A stretch of DNA of 64,000 nt, from positions 1,984,001-2,048,000 of the forward strand of contig NZ_CP009241.1 in the NCBI RefSeq assembly GCF_000758525.1. Reading direction: 5' to 3'. Under the pieces are notes generated by a model, which was not told the origin of the DNA, searched no databases, and saw only the letters and a list, made by a program, of their open reading frames with translations. The position numbers and the translations under genes were made by a program. This stretch comes from Paenibacillus sp. FSL H7-0357. Its GTDB lineage: Bacteria; Bacillota; Bacilli; Paenibacillales; Paenibacillaceae. Within the stretch, counting starts at the first letter, position 1. Every line of letters starts with the position of its first letter. Shown here piece after piece: positions 9,528-19,132 of this stretch.

Positions 9528-11549
9528 ATGAATGAAAATCAAATGATCGCCAAGCAGGTTGTGCAGGCTATAGGAGGAGAAGAAAACATCATCTCCTTCG
9601 CGCACTGCGCTACCCGGCTGCGTATTATGGTGCGGGACAAGGATAGCATTAACCAAGAGCAGGTCGAGGGTATCGACAAAGTCAAAGGGGCATTTTTTAA
9701 CTCCGGACAGTATCAGATTATTTTCGGCACCGGCACCGTCAACCGTATTTTTGAAGAAGTAGAGAAGCTGGGCCTTCAGAGCACCTCCAAGGAAGATCTG
9801 AAAGATCAGGGCAAAAAGGCGGGGAATGTGTTCCAGCGGTCAATTCGCACTTTTGGGGACGTATTCGTTCCCATCATTCCGGTTCTGGTAGCCACCGGGT
9901 TGTTTATGGGACTGCGCGGTTTGCTGACCCAGCCGCAGATTCTTTCTTTGTTCGGGCTCGTGCCTGAGGATATCTCAGCCAATTTTCTGCTGTTCACCCA
10001 AGTGCTCACGGATACCGCTTTTGCTTTCCTGCCTGCACTTGTGGCCTGGTCGGCCTTCCGGGTATTCGGCGGCAGTCCCATTCTTGGGATTGTGCTTGGG
10101 CTGATGCTTGTCAATCCGGCTTTGCCCAATGCCTATGCAGTTGCCGGAGGGACAGCGGAGCCGCTGATTATGTTCGGATTCATCCCGATTGTAGGTTATC
10201 AGGGGTCGGTACTGCCGGCATTTATTATGGGACTGATCGGGGCGAAGCTGGAAAAGGCATTACGTAAGCGCATTCCAGAAGCGCTTGATTTGATTTTGAC
10301 GCCATTCCTGACTCTGCTGCTCATGATCACGCTTGGCTTGTTCGCCATCGGTCCTCTGTTCCATTCCTTGGAGACGGGCGTACTGAATGCAACCACTTAT
10401 GTGCTTGATTTGCCCTTGGGCATTGCAGGGCTATTGATCGGGGCGCTGCACCAGATTGTGGTCGTGACCGGCGTGCATCACATCTTTAATTTTCTGGAGA
10501 TTCAGCTGGTGGAGCGTACGGGCGCCAACCCGTTTAATGCGATTATTACCTGCGCAATGGCTGCTCAAGGCGCAGCTTGTCTCGCTGTGGGACTGAAGAC
10601 GAAGAACACCAAGCTGAAGGCGCTGGCATTGCCGTCCTCACTGTCCGCTCTGCTCGGTATTACCGAACCGGCGATATTCGGGGTCAACCTCCGGTATATG
10701 AAACCTTTTGTAATGGGGCTCATCGGCGGCGCGGCCGGCGGTTTCCTGGCTTCGCTGTTTCAACTGGCCGGCAACGGCATGGCCATTACGGTGATTCCCG
10801 GAACCCTGCTGTATCTGAACGGCCAACTTCCGCTGTACATTTTGGTCAATCTGGTTGCGATGGCTGTAGCCTTCGTGCTTACCTGGCTGTTCGGCTATCG
10901 TGATGAGATGTCCGCAGTTCCGGCAGAGCAGACGGCAGGCTCAGGGGGAACAGCGTCAGCGCTTCCTCAGTCTGAAGAGATACGGCCGGAGAATACCGCA
11001 GATGTGAGTGTACGCACGGCCTCCCCGGTTTTCGCTCCGAATCTGGTTGAGGCGTCAGATGAGCCGGGAACCCTTACATTCCTGGTACCCCTTACAGGAA
11101 CACTGGTGGCTCTGGATCAGGTGCCGGACCCCGGGTTTGCCGGCAAACAATTGGGAGATGGCATCGCCATTGAACCCAGCGAAGGCAAGGTCTACGCGCC
11201 GTTCGGCGGTACCGTGGCCCATGTGATCAAGAAAAGCAAACATGCCGTCATTCTGGAGCATGCCAGTGGAGCGCAGGTGCTTATTCATGTAGGTATTGAC
11301 ACAGTCTCCCTGAAGGGAGAAGGCTTCGTGCTTCATGTGGAGACCGGTGAGCAGGTGAAGGCCGGGCAATTGCTGATTGAATTCGATCTTGACGTGATCC
11401 GCGCTGCCGGGCTGTCTACGGTCACTCCGGTTATCGTTCCGGGGGGGATTGACAACGTGCTTGAGGTGAACCCCGCTTCGCCAGGAACAGTAACCGCCGG
11501 CATCGACAAGGCGATGCAAGTGAAAGTTGCGCTCCAGGAAATTTTATGA
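9528..11549 (+). CDS. scrA: Sucrose PTS permease, EIIBCA
   Basis: The 673-residue membrane protein imports sucrose and phosphorylates it. Domains in order are EIIB (residues 1-85) with phosphorylated Cys27 in FAHCATRLR; EIIC (about 110-465) with multiple hydrophobic helices and the conserved GVHHIFNFLEIQ; a glycine/proline-rich linker; and a glucose-type EIIA (about 510-673) with the active His587 in LIHVGIDTV. Carrying its own EIIA means it needs only HPr. It starts four bases after scrB at an ATG with a GGGGAGGAA site. The pairing with scrB supports sucrose rather than trehalose or a beta-glucoside. Confidence 0.93.
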   Translation: MNENQMIAKQVVQAIGGEENIISFAHCATRLRIMVRDKDSINQEQVEGIDKVKGAFFNSGQYQIIFGTGTVNRIFEEVEKLGLQSTSKEDLKDQGKKAGNVFQRSIRTFGDVFVPIIPVLVATGLFMGLRGLLTQPQILSLFGLVPEDISANFLLFTQVLTDTAFAFLPALVAWSAFRVFGGSPILGIVLGLMLVNPALPNAYAVAGGTAEPLIMFGFIPIVGYQGSVLPAFIMGLIGAKLEKALRKRIPEALDLILTPFLTLLLMITLGLFAIGPLFHSLETGVLNATTYVLDLPLGIAGLLIGALHQIVVVTGVHHIFNFLEIQLVERTGANPFNAIITCAMAAQGAACLAVGLKTKNTKLKALALPSSLSALLGITEPAIFGVNLRYMKPFVMGLIGGAAGGFLASLFQLAGNGMAITVIPGTLLYLNGQLPLYILVNLVAMAVAFVLTWLFGYRDEMSAVPAEQTAGSGGTASALPQSEEIRPENTADVSVRTASPVFAPNLVEASDEPGTLTFLVPLTGTLVALDQVPDPGFAGKQLGDGIAIEPSEGKVYAPFGGTVAHVIKKSKHAVILEHASGAQVLIHVGIDTVSLKGEGFVLHVETGEQVKAGQLLIEFDLDVIRAAGLSTVTPVIVPGGIDNVLEVNPASPGTVTAGIDKAMQVKVALQEIL

Positions 11550-11589
11550 TCCCGGAATGTTTGACTTAGGCACGTTATCGCAATATAGT

Positions 11590-11636
11590 AAACGGGACGA
11601 AGCAGCGGATTTCCGGCTTCGTCCCGTTTTGTTTTA
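11590..11636 (+). terminator. Rho-independent terminator of the sucrose operon
   Basis: AAACGGGACGAAGC pairs with GCTTCGTCCCGTTT and is followed by a T-rich tail. Confidence 0.92.
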
Positions 11637-11671
11637 ATCGGGTTTGACCTTCCGTAACCATGATATTTTGT

Positions 11672-11700
11672 TTGACAGAGAAGACGGTTTACGCCATAAT
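11672..11700 (+). promoter_or_regulatory. Promoter of the peptide-type ABC operon
   Basis: TTGACA at 11672-11677 and CATAAT at 11695-11700 are separated by 17 bp, a near-consensus SigA promoter. The start codon of the first gene lies 47 bp downstream. I see no operator around it. Confidence 0.75.
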
Positions 11701-11747
11701 ACAATCCATACTAAACATATATGATTTATAAGAGGGGAGAGTCAGAC

Positions 11748-13364
11748 ATGTCACAGCTTAAAGCATTTAGAAAGTCATTTTGGATAGGAACCGTAGCACT
11801 TCTATTATTAGTGGTGGTTGCAGGATGCTCTGATTCCAAGAATAATTCTGAGTCAAATAAGAACGCCCAGCAGAGCACGAATCAAGGGGCAAAGCAGAGC
11901 GCAACTCCGGAGGAGCCTGCGGCGGGAGGAACCTTCGTCTATGGACGGCCTGCTTCCGTAACCTCACTTGATTTGCATAATCAGATTACATCGAATAACG
12001 CCTTTGCCATTGATAAAGTATTTGAATCTTTGGTTGCTTTTGACAGCAAGGGTGAAATTGTGGACTGGCTCGCCAAGTCCCATAGCATCAGTGAAGACGG
12101 CTTGACGTATACGTTTGTATTGCGTGACGGCTTGAAGTTTTCGAACGGTACTGAAGTTACTGCAGAGGATGCAGTATTCTCCTTACAGCGGCATTTGAAG
12201 GTTGGCGGACCGCTGGCGATAGCGGCAAAGGTCGTTACCACTGTAGCGAAGGATAAACAAACGTTTGTTATTACGCTTAAAGAGCCTTACACACCGTTCA
12301 TCTCCGAGCTGTCCAACTTCTCGAACGGAATTATTCCGAACAATTTCGGCGGGGTATCCGAAGAAGAGTTTTTCAAGAAACCGGTAGGTACAGGACCTTT
12401 CGTTGTTGAACAGTGGGATGCTGCTGGCGATCTGACGTTCACCAAGAACCCGAACTATTGGCAAGAAGGGAAACCTTATATTGATAAGCTTGTTTACAAG
12501 CTGATTGAAGATGACAGCCAGGCCATTAACCAGCTGAAGGCCGGAGAAGTGAATGCTATTGAATCTTTGGCGTTGCAAAATGCCGATGAAATAAAAAAAG
12601 GCCCTGACACTACAGTAGTAACCAATGGCAGCTGGGTGACAGAGCAATTGTTCTTCAATACGCTGGACAAGAATTTCTCTGATGTGCATGTCCGTCGTGC
12701 GCTCGCTCTGGCACTGGATCGTGAAGGCTTGTCTAAGGCGCTTACCTTTGGATATGCACAGACTGCAAATTCATTGCTGCCGACAACCATTCCATATAAT
12801 GCGAATGAGACAATCAAGGCACTGAACTTCGATCTCGATGCGGCCAAGGCGGAGCTTGCCAAATCTGCCTTCCCTAATGGATTCAATACAAAATTGCTTG
12901 TAGCCTCCGGCAACAGCACAAGAGCACAAGAGGCGCAAATTATCCAGGCAGCAGGTAAATCGATCGGGATTAACATTGAGATTGAATCCATTGAACTGGC
13001 CACTTTCCGTGAGCGTTTCTTCGCCTATGATTTTGCGGCAATGCTCAACAGCGGTCAAGCCGATTCTCCCGAAGCGAACTCGATTATCGCTTTCCAGACC
13101 GACCCGGAAGGCTTCAGTAAATCGTACTGGACCCATTACACGAATGATGAAGTGACCAAACTTCTATATGAAGGCCAAAAAACGCCGGATGGCAAGGAAC
13201 GTGAGGCAACCTACACCAAGCTGCTGCAAACTCTTGCTGATGAAGTTCCGTACATTCCTCTATATTATCCGGATATCCTGAAAGGCGTAGGATCTTCAGT
13301 GGATGGTCTCGTAGTTTTACCTAACGGCAGCGTTCGCTTTGAAGAAGTCCGTATCGGTAAATGA
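11748..13364 (+). CDS. ABC substrate-binding lipoprotein, family 5 (peptide/nickel type)
   Basis: This 538-residue SBP_bac_5 protein has a lipoprotein signal with lipobox VVAGC near residue 25, then a low-complexity Asn/Gln/Ser spacer before the binding domain starts at about residue 65. It captures the substrate outside the membrane for the permeases and ATPases encoded next. The ATG at 11748 follows AGAGGGGAGA. Family 5 proteins bind di- and oligopeptides but also nickel, opines, glutathione and other compounds, so the substrate cannot be read from the family. The enzymes at the operon end suggest a nitrogen-containing compound with an amide or imide bond. Confidence 0.9.
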   Translation: MSQLKAFRKSFWIGTVALLLLVVVAGCSDSKNNSESNKNAQQSTNQGAKQSATPEEPAAGGTFVYGRPASVTSLDLHNQITSNNAFAIDKVFESLVAFDSKGEIVDWLAKSHSISEDGLTYTFVLRDGLKFSNGTEVTAEDAVFSLQRHLKVGGPLAIAAKVVTTVAKDKQTFVITLKEPYTPFISELSNFSNGIIPNNFGGVSEEEFFKKPVGTGPFVVEQWDAAGDLTFTKNPNYWQEGKPYIDKLVYKLIEDDSQAINQLKAGEVNAIESLALQNADEIKKGPDTTVVTNGSWVTEQLFFNTLDKNFSDVHVRRALALALDREGLSKALTFGYAQTANSLLPTTIPYNANETIKALNFDLDAAKAELAKSAFPNGFNTKLLVASGNSTRAQEAQIIQAAGKSIGINIEIESIELATFRERFFAYDFAAMLNSGQADSPEANSIIAFQTDPEGFSKSYWTHYTNDEVTKLLYEGQKTPDGKEREATYTKLLQTLADEVPYIPLYYPDILKGVGSSVDGLVVLPNGSVRFEEVRIGK

Positions 13365-14350
13365 TGAAAAGTAGCACGCCGTTAAGCCAATCGTCAGGTA
13401 GGAATACATCTTACAGCTGGCTTGTGACCGCTCTATTAAGAGCTTTGGCAGTGATCCTCTTTGTAGTGACCGCAGTTTTTTTCATCATCAGAATCGTGCC
13501 GGGAGATCCCGCAAAAATGATTCTGGGAGAATACAGCACACCTGAGGCCCTCGAGAGTATGCATCATACTCTCGGGCTGGATCTCCCTTTATGGGAACAA
13601 TTCGTCCGGTTTGTGAAGACGCTGTTCACACATGGTGATACCGGCAATTCTATTATTACCGGAACCTCTACAAGAGTGCTGATTGCCGAGCGGGCTCCCG
13701 TTACTTTGCTGCTCATTGTGATGGCCTGTATCTTGGCAGTCATTATTGCCCTTCTGCTTGCTACGGTTGCAGCCACACATAAGGATAAGCTGCCGGATCA
13801 TTTGATCCGTATTTTTCCTACAATAACTCTGGGTATGCCAATCTTTTGGGTTGGCATGCTTTTGATTCTGCTGTTTAGTGTCCGGCTTCATTGGTTTCCC
13901 GTTGGGGGTGTAGGCGAAGGGTGGTTAGGAACCTTGTACAGTCTTACACTTCCGGCGATTACCGTCGCCTTTTCGCAGATTCCTACGCTGGTACGTTCGT
14001 TAAGGGCACAGATGCTTGAGATATTGGAATCCGATTTTGTAGTCACCCTGAAGGCGGCGGGATTGCCAAGCAGGGTGATCCTGTTTAAGCATGTGCTGCG
14101 CAACTCTGCGCTTCCGACGCTAATGCTGCTTGGCGTTAATATTTCTTATCTGATCGGTGGTACGCTGGTCGTTGAACAGGTGTTTGGCATCAAGGGAATT
14201 GGCAGCTTGCTGTTCACTTCAATTTCGAATCGGGATTTCCCGGTCATTCAAGGAATAGCGCTTTACTGTGCGATATCTGTTGTGATCATCAGCCTCCTGA
14301 TTGAAATCATTTCGTGGTGGCTCGATCCCAGAACGAAAGGAAAACAATGA
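13361..14350 (+). CDS. ABC permease, DppB type
   Basis: The 329-residue protein has an N-terminal membrane helix, a family signature segment (FIIRIVPGDPAKMILGE) and five more hydrophobic stretches. The coupling region SDFVVTLKAAGLPSRVILFK (about residues 223-242) contacts the ATPases. Its ATG overlaps the stop of the binding-protein gene by four bases (ATGA), so the two are translationally coupled. Confidence 0.92.
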   Translation: MMKSSTPLSQSSGRNTSYSWLVTALLRALAVILFVVTAVFFIIRIVPGDPAKMILGEYSTPEALESMHHTLGLDLPLWEQFVRFVKTLFTHGDTGNSIITGTSTRVLIAERAPVTLLLIVMACILAVIIALLLATVAATHKDKLPDHLIRIFPTITLGMPIFWVGMLLILLFSVRLHWFPVGGVGEGWLGTLYSLTLPAITVAFSQIPTLVRSLRAQMLEILESDFVVTLKAAGLPSRVILFKHVLRNSALPTLMLLGVNISYLIGGTLVVEQVFGIKGIGSLLFTSISNRDFPVIQGIALYCAISVVIISLLIEIISWWLDPRTKGKQ

Positions 14351-15213
14351 AACGTATAATAACAGAACCTATGTTGCTTGAGGACGCCAGGAAGACAAAC
14401 GTTCTCCATCGAATAAGGAATACGCCTTCCCTTCTGGTGGGGAGCATTATGTTTGCAGTGCTTATTATCTTGGCTGTATTCATACCGTTTCTGAGTCCTT
14501 ATGACCCTTCTGCGCAAGATTTGAGCGCTTTTTTGCAGCCTCCGTCTGCCGAACATTGGCTGGGGACGGATCAATTGGGACGCGATTTGTTTACGAGACT
14601 GATCTATGCGGCGCGAACCGATTTGAGCATCATGGTTCTGGCGGAAATTGTTCCATTCTGCACCGGTGTATTTTTGGGAATGGTTGCAGGGTATTACGGA
14701 AAATGGGCCGATAAGGTCATTACGCTGCTCACGGATACGTTTATCGCTTTTCCTTTTTATCTGATCGTGATTATCGTGGCTTTTGCCAGCGGAGCAGGTG
14801 AGCGGGGCATTTATATCACCTTTATGCTTGTAGGCTGGATTGTGTTTGCCCGTGTAGTCAGAGGTATTAGCGCATCGTTTCGCGAGCAGGAATGGGTGGC
14901 GTCCGCTCAGACGTTAGGGCTGCCTGGAGTGAAAATTATCCTTCGTCATCTCCTGCCCAATGTACTGCCTCAAGCGGTTGTAGTCCTTATGACGGATATG
15001 GTCGGACTTCTGGTGGCCATTGTTACACTCGGTTATCTTGGCATTGGCATTGCACCGCCAACCCCGGATTGGGGAACCATGATTTCGGATGGACAATCCT
15101 TCATAACTACAGCCTGGTGGCTCTCGGCGGTTCCGGGATTCGCAGTGGTGTATACGGGAATTGCGTTGTCTCTTGTGGGAGATGGGTTGGCAGACTTATG
15201 GAGGAAAAAATGA
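14347..15213 (+). CDS. ABC permease, DppC type
   Basis: This 288-residue partner permease has the N-terminal DppC signature with HWLGTDQLGRDLFTRLIYAA (about residues 77-96) and the coupling segment EWVASAQTLGLPGVKIILRH. I chose the ATG at 14347, which overlaps the preceding stop by four bases and follows AAAGGAAAAC. It forms the transmembrane channel together with the DppB-type protein. Confidence 0.92.
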   Translation: MKRIITEPMLLEDARKTNVLHRIRNTPSLLVGSIMFAVLIILAVFIPFLSPYDPSAQDLSAFLQPPSAEHWLGTDQLGRDLFTRLIYAARTDLSIMVLAEIVPFCTGVFLGMVAGYYGKWADKVITLLTDTFIAFPFYLIVIIVAFASGAGERGIYITFMLVGWIVFARVVRGISASFREQEWVASAQTLGLPGVKIILRHLLPNVLPQAVVVLMTDMVGLLVAIVTLGYLGIGIAPPTPDWGTMISDGQSFITTAWWLSAVPGFAVVYTGIALSLVGDGLADLWRKK

Positions 15214-15977
15214 TTTCTACAAGTCCGGTTTTGGAAATAGAAGCATTATCGCTGGGAACCAAGTCCAATACTAAATTAGTAAGCAATGTAAGCTTCTCAC
15301 TGGGCAAAGGGGAGAGTCTGGGATTAGTAGGCGAATCGGGTTCCGGAAAATCACTGACCCTGCGTTCGATTCTGGGATTGCTTCCACGAGGTGTTGAACA
15401 GACAGGCGGAGTCATTAAGAGTGACGTAAGCAGCGCTATGGTATTTCAAGACCCGAGAGGGGCGCTGGACCCGCTATGTCCGGTGGTTAAGCAGCTTGCG
15501 GAAGTCGTATATTATAGGCAAAAATTAAGCCGGAAGGCTTCCCGCAGCGTGGCGCTGGAACTGCTCGAAATGCTTGGCCTGCCCGATTCTTTAAAGAGGG
15601 CGGACCGTTATCCGAGCCAGCTTTCGGGTGGTCAGTGCCAACGGGTAGTCATCGCCATTGCACTGGCATGCAAGCCGGGCATTCTTCTCTGCGATGAGCC
15701 GACAACGGCGCTGGATGTTACCGTTCAGCGGCAAATCATTGAAACGATCACCCGCCTGCAGAATGAACTGGGCTTTGCTATGGTATTTGTTACGCATAAT
15801 CTTGCGATTGCAGCTGCCCTGTGCTCCAAGCTGTGTGTGATGAAAGAGGGGCGGATTGTTGAGCAGGGTGATACCCTCAGCGTTTTACAGAACCCGCAAA
15901 ATCCTTATACCCAAATGCTGATTAACTCGGTGCTTCCTCTGCCGGAGCTTGAAGGGAGCGGACAACCATGGAGCTAG
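15210..15977 (+). CDS. ABC ATPase, DppD type
   Basis: The 255-residue ATPase has Walker A GESGSGKSLTL, a Q-loop in VFQDPRGALDPL, signature LSGGQCQR, Walker B LLCDEPTTALDV and the H-loop in FVTHNL. The signature has Cys where Arg or Gln is common. The start at 15210 follows GGAGG and overlaps the upstream stop; longer reading upstream in this frame is inside the permease gene and is not used. It is shorter than DppD (about 330 residues) and lacks the C-terminal oligopeptide-ABC extension, as in NikD-like members. Confidence 0.93.
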   Translation: MISTSPVLEIEALSLGTKSNTKLVSNVSFSLGKGESLGLVGESGSGKSLTLRSILGLLPRGVEQTGGVIKSDVSSAMVFQDPRGALDPLCPVVKQLAEVVYYRQKLSRKASRSVALELLEMLGLPDSLKRADRYPSQLSGGQCQRVVIAIALACKPGILLCDEPTTALDVTVQRQIIETITRLQNELGFAMVFVTHNLAIAAALCSKLCVMKEGRIVEQGDTLSVLQNPQNPYTQMLINSVLPLPELEGSGQPWS

Positions 15978-16753
15978 CCTTGCAAGTGAAAAATCTGGCG
16001 GTTCATTACGGCGGATTTACTGCGCTCGATCATATCCATCTGAATCTGCAGCAGCATACTACCCTTGGCCTTGTAGGAGAGTCCGGCTCGGGCAAATCCA
16101 CGCTGGCACGGGTCATTGCCGGGCTGATCACCCCGGGTGAGGGGCAGATCCTGCTGGGTGCACAAGAATTAACCAGGAAGAGAAGCCGTGAGCAGCGCAA
16201 GCGAATCCAGATGATCTTCCAAAATCCGGACGCTTCGCTGAATCCCAAGCATTCCATCAGGCAGATTCTGTCCGAAGCACTTCTGTTTCATAAAATTGTC
16301 GGCCGCACGGAGGTCGAGCAGCGGTGTAAAGAGCTGTTGAGCCGTGTTCAGCTGGAAGCCAAGGCATTGGACCGGTATCCTCACGAATTCTCCGGCGGCC
16401 AGCGCCAGCGGATCGCGATTGCCCGCGCATTAAGCGTTGAGCCGAGTCTTCTGATTGCGGATGAACCGACCAGCGCCTTGGATGTATCTGTACAGCGGAG
16501 TGTGCTCGAACTGTTTAACACGCTCAAAGATGAGCTTAATCTTACCATGCTGTTCATCTCCCATGATTTAGGGGTTATCCATGCAATCAGCGATACGGTA
16601 GCAGTCATGCGGCAGGGAAAGCTGGTTGAGATCAGTCCGAAGGATCAATTCTTCGCCCGCCCTGAAACGGAATACAGCCGTGAGCTCTTATCCGCCGTTC
16701 CGAAAATGCCGAAGTCGATCACATCAGGAGGTTTATATGAGCCGAGAACATAA
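15968..16753 (+). CDS. ABC ATPase, DppF type
   Basis: The 261-residue second ATPase has Walker A GESGSGKSTLAR, a Q-loop in IFQNPDASLNPKHS, signature FSGGQRQR, Walker B LIADEPTSALDV and the H-loop in FISHDLG. It overlaps the previous gene by ten bases. With the other ATPase it forms the heterodimeric motor of the importer. Its end overlaps the start of the aminotransferase gene by 17 bases, so transport and metabolism genes are coupled in one operon. Confidence 0.93.
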   Translation: MELALQVKNLAVHYGGFTALDHIHLNLQQHTTLGLVGESGSGKSTLARVIAGLITPGEGQILLGAQELTRKRSREQRKRIQMIFQNPDASLNPKHSIRQILSEALLFHKIVGRTEVEQRCKELLSRVQLEAKALDRYPHEFSGGQRQRIAIARALSVEPSLLIADEPTSALDVSVQRSVLELFNTLKDELNLTMLFISHDLGVIHAISDTVAVMRQGKLVEISPKDQFFARPETEYSRELLSAVPKMPKSITSGGLYEPRT

Positions 16754-17807
16754 AGGATTTATACCGCTGTCATTGTCTGAATTTGACACACTTACAAGCT
16801 TGCTCTCCCGGCTTTTGTCTACCGGTCATCCCCCGGTCATCATTCCCGGAGAGGCAATTCTGGGAATCGAGGCGGTAGCGGCGGGGATATCTGCGCCTGG
16901 CCGTACGATTCTAAATATAGTGACAGGTCCCTATGGAAGTTTGTTTGGACAATGGCTTGAACGCGGCGGGGCAACGGTTGTTGAAGTAAAGGTCCCCTTT
17001 GATGAAGTAGTTACTGTTCAGGAAGTCGCTGCGGCGATTGAACGGTTTAAACCATGTGCGCTTTCCTTTGTTCAGGCAGAAGTGGTGACAGGCGGATCGA
17101 ATCCGGCCAAAGAAATAATTAAGCTCGCACGCGCCGCTAACCTCGTTACGGTGACAGACTCCGTTTCGGCGGTCGGGGGAGAAGCCCTGCCGGTGGATGA
17201 ATGGGGCGTTGATTTTGCAGCTATAGGCGCGCAGAAAGCTTTGGCCGGGCCTAACGGCGTCAGCGCCGTAAGCATCTCACCGCGCGGCTGGGAATTCCTC
17301 GAATCTAATAGCAATGCTCCGCGCAATTCCATTCTGTCCTTACTGGATCTTAAACCCTCACAGAAGGGGACAACGCCGTTACGTGTTCCTCCCAACATTC
17401 CAACGCTGGAGGCAAGAGCTTTGATCTCGGCATTGACAGCCATTGAGGAAGAAGGCTTGGAACAGGTCATCAAGCGCCATGAATCCGCTGCGGCCTCGGC
17501 CATTGCCGGTATCAAGGCCTTGGGTCTGGAGCCTTGGCAGAAGGATAGCCAACACTATTCTACGCTGACTACGACGGTGCGGATTTCCGGGGAACCGGGC
17601 TTGCGTATTAATCAGCCTATCGGTATCGTAGCTCCCGGTGACGGAGAACTATTCGGCCAGCTTCTGCGGATTAATCATTTCGGAACAAATGCTTCCCGTC
17701 AAAGCGTGGAAGAAGCCATTACGACGCTCGCCGGGCTGCTGAATCAGGACCCTGATCCTGCGCTCAAGGCAATCCGCCTGCTTTGGGGGAATGAACATGA
17801 TCAATAA
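16737..17807 (+). CDS. PLP-dependent class V aminotransferase-like enzyme
   Basis: The 356-residue fold type I PLP enzyme resembles alanine-glyoxylate aminotransferase relatives. The cofactor-binding Asp lies in VTVTDSVSAVGGEALP and the Schiff-base lysine is probably Lys167 in AIGAQKALAGP. The ATG at 16737 has a perfect AGGAGG six bases upstream. Operon placement behind a family 5 importer and before an amidohydrolase suggests it moves an amino group from, or cleaves, the imported compound. The exact reaction cannot be told from the sequence; related enzymes include serine-glyoxylate, ureidoglycine-glyoxylate and 2-aminoethylphosphonate aminotransferases. Confidence 0.82.
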   Translation: MSREHKGFIPLSLSEFDTLTSLLSRLLSTGHPPVIIPGEAILGIEAVAAGISAPGRTILNIVTGPYGSLFGQWLERGGATVVEVKVPFDEVVTVQEVAAAIERFKPCALSFVQAEVVTGGSNPAKEIIKLARAANLVTVTDSVSAVGGEALPVDEWGVDFAAIGAQKALAGPNGVSAVSISPRGWEFLESNSNAPRNSILSLLDLKPSQKGTTPLRVPPNIPTLEARALISALTAIEEEGLEQVIKRHESAAASAIAGIKALGLEPWQKDSQHYSTLTTTVRISGEPGLRINQPIGIVAPGDGELFGQLLRINHFGTNASRQSVEEAITTLAGLLNQDPDPALKAIRLLWGNEHDQ

Positions 17808-18957
17808 ACATCCTGAGGCGTTAGCCTTCAATCATATTTTTATAGCAGGCATCGAAGGAAAACGTTTTGATATTAACATTAAGGACGGCCGGTTCTCCTC
17901 TATAGCTGAAACGGAGCCGCCTAAGGATCAGTCCGCTCATCCAGGCCAAGATTTATGGATCAGTCCGGGGGTTATTGATCTTCATACGCATCTGGCTTGG
18001 ACGGACTTTGACCATGAGGATCAATTGAAACGCGGCAGCCATGAGCTCGAAGTCATGCAGGCTGCGGCCTTCGAAGCCACTTTGCGGACCGGTGTAACAA
18101 CGGCGCGTGATGCGGGCGGGATTCTGCCGAGCACCGTACGGCATCTCGTTCAGCACTATAAGCAGCCGCTAAGGGTGCAAACCAGCAGCGCTATGCTTGG
18201 AGCGGCGGATGCCCGCGGACTTAAGGTTCTGGAGGGGCGGCTGGCCGAGATTTTTGATACAGGAGCAGGCTGGATTAAGATTATGGCAACAGGCGGCCTT
18301 GGTGCACCTACGGAAAAAGTGCTGGAGCCGATTTTTTCAGAGGAAGAATTCTCTTTCATTGTCCGCCATGCGCATGCTCATCATAAAAAAGTCCTGGTGC
18401 ATACCTGGGGCGGGGTAACGGTAGACTGGTCTATCGCTGCAGGAGTGGAATCCATAGAGCACGGGATGTTCCTGACCGGGGATCAGGCCGGCAGACTTGC
18501 ACAATCCGGAACAGCCTTTGTGCCTACGACCTCAATTTATAGCATTGCTGCAGATCCGAAAGGCGTTCTGGCTCTGAACCCGGTTATTTGTGACCGGGCC
18601 GCCCGCGCTGCCGAAGCCCACTCTAAAGCCATTGGTTATGCCAAGAGGGCGGGGGTCCGCATAGGATTCGGTACGGATTATGCTACTCCAGCGCTTCACG
18701 GGTACAACCTTCAAGAGCTGGATACGCTGATGGATTACGGCATGACCCGGGCGGAAGTGTGGCAGGCTGCCACAATAACTGCTGCTGAGATTCTGGGAAG
18801 CGGCAATGAGCTGGGGCGGATTTCCAGCGGATATCTTGCAGATGCTATTATTTTTAATGCTGATCCGTACCAGGCATCTAATGCAGAAGAACTGCGGAAG
18901 AGCATCGTTTCCGTCATTACCGGGGCAGAGGAATCGGAGCTGATTCAGGCTCAGTAA
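17797..18957 (+). CDS. Amidohydrolase, prolidase/imidazolonepropionase-like
   Basis: The 386-residue metal-dependent hydrolase has the amidohydrolase fold. His63 and His65 (DLHTHLAW) bind the first metal. Lys161 in WIKIMATGG is the probable carbamylated metal bridge. Later metal ligands lie in VHTWGG and IEHGMF, and the catalytic Asp is in GFGTDYATP. This pattern matches the branch that includes Xaa-Pro peptidases and other carboxypeptidase-like amidohydrolases. I prefer the ATG at 17797 (GGGGGA six bases upstream) over 17791. It is the last gene of the importer operon and probably hydrolyses the imported compound or its deaminated product. It has no signal peptide. Confidence 0.85.
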   Translation: MINKHPEALAFNHIFIAGIEGKRFDINIKDGRFSSIAETEPPKDQSAHPGQDLWISPGVIDLHTHLAWTDFDHEDQLKRGSHELEVMQAAAFEATLRTGVTTARDAGGILPSTVRHLVQHYKQPLRVQTSSAMLGAADARGLKVLEGRLAEIFDTGAGWIKIMATGGLGAPTEKVLEPIFSEEEFSFIVRHAHAHHKKVLVHTWGGVTVDWSIAAGVESIEHGMFLTGDQAGRLAQSGTAFVPTTSIYSIAADPKGVLALNPVICDRAARAAEAHSKAIGYAKRAGVRIGFGTDYATPALHGYNLQELDTLMDYGMTRAEVWQAATITAAEILGSGNELGRISSGYLADAIIFNADPYQASNAEELRKSIVSVITGAEESELIQAQ

Positions 18958-18982
18958 CATTTGTGCAAGATCATAAATAATC

Positions 18983-19014
18983 AACCCGTTGGCATAGGCC
19001 TACGGGTTGTTTTT
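18983..19014 (+). terminator. Rho-independent terminator of the ABC/amidohydrolase operon
   Basis: AACCCGT pairs with ACGGGTT and a GTTTTT tail follows. Confidence 0.75.
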
Positions 19015-19105
19015 GTGCGTGCTGGGGAAAACATTGAAGACTTAAGATGGCATTTATAGTAAACTGAATGTAAAGTGCCCATAATTCAATGGGGATATTT
19101 TGTTG

Positions 19106-19132
19106 AAAAGCTCTTCGAATGAAGAGTTTTTT
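19106..19132 (+). promoter_or_regulatory. Terminator-like hairpin in the MATE gene leader
   Basis: CTCTTC pairs with GAAGAG across a GAAT loop and is followed by six T residues, ending 24 bp before the MATE start codon. A second small hairpin (CCCAT with ATGGG) lies just before it. A promoter candidate (TTGAAG at 19034, TATAGT at 19055) would put both in the transcribed leader, so this may be an attenuator. Confidence 0.5.

Noticed and set aside
14892..15209. Extended N-terminus of the DppD-type ATPase
   Set aside because: The 106 upstream codons lie inside the permease gene in another frame, and the GGAGG site points to the ATG at 15210.
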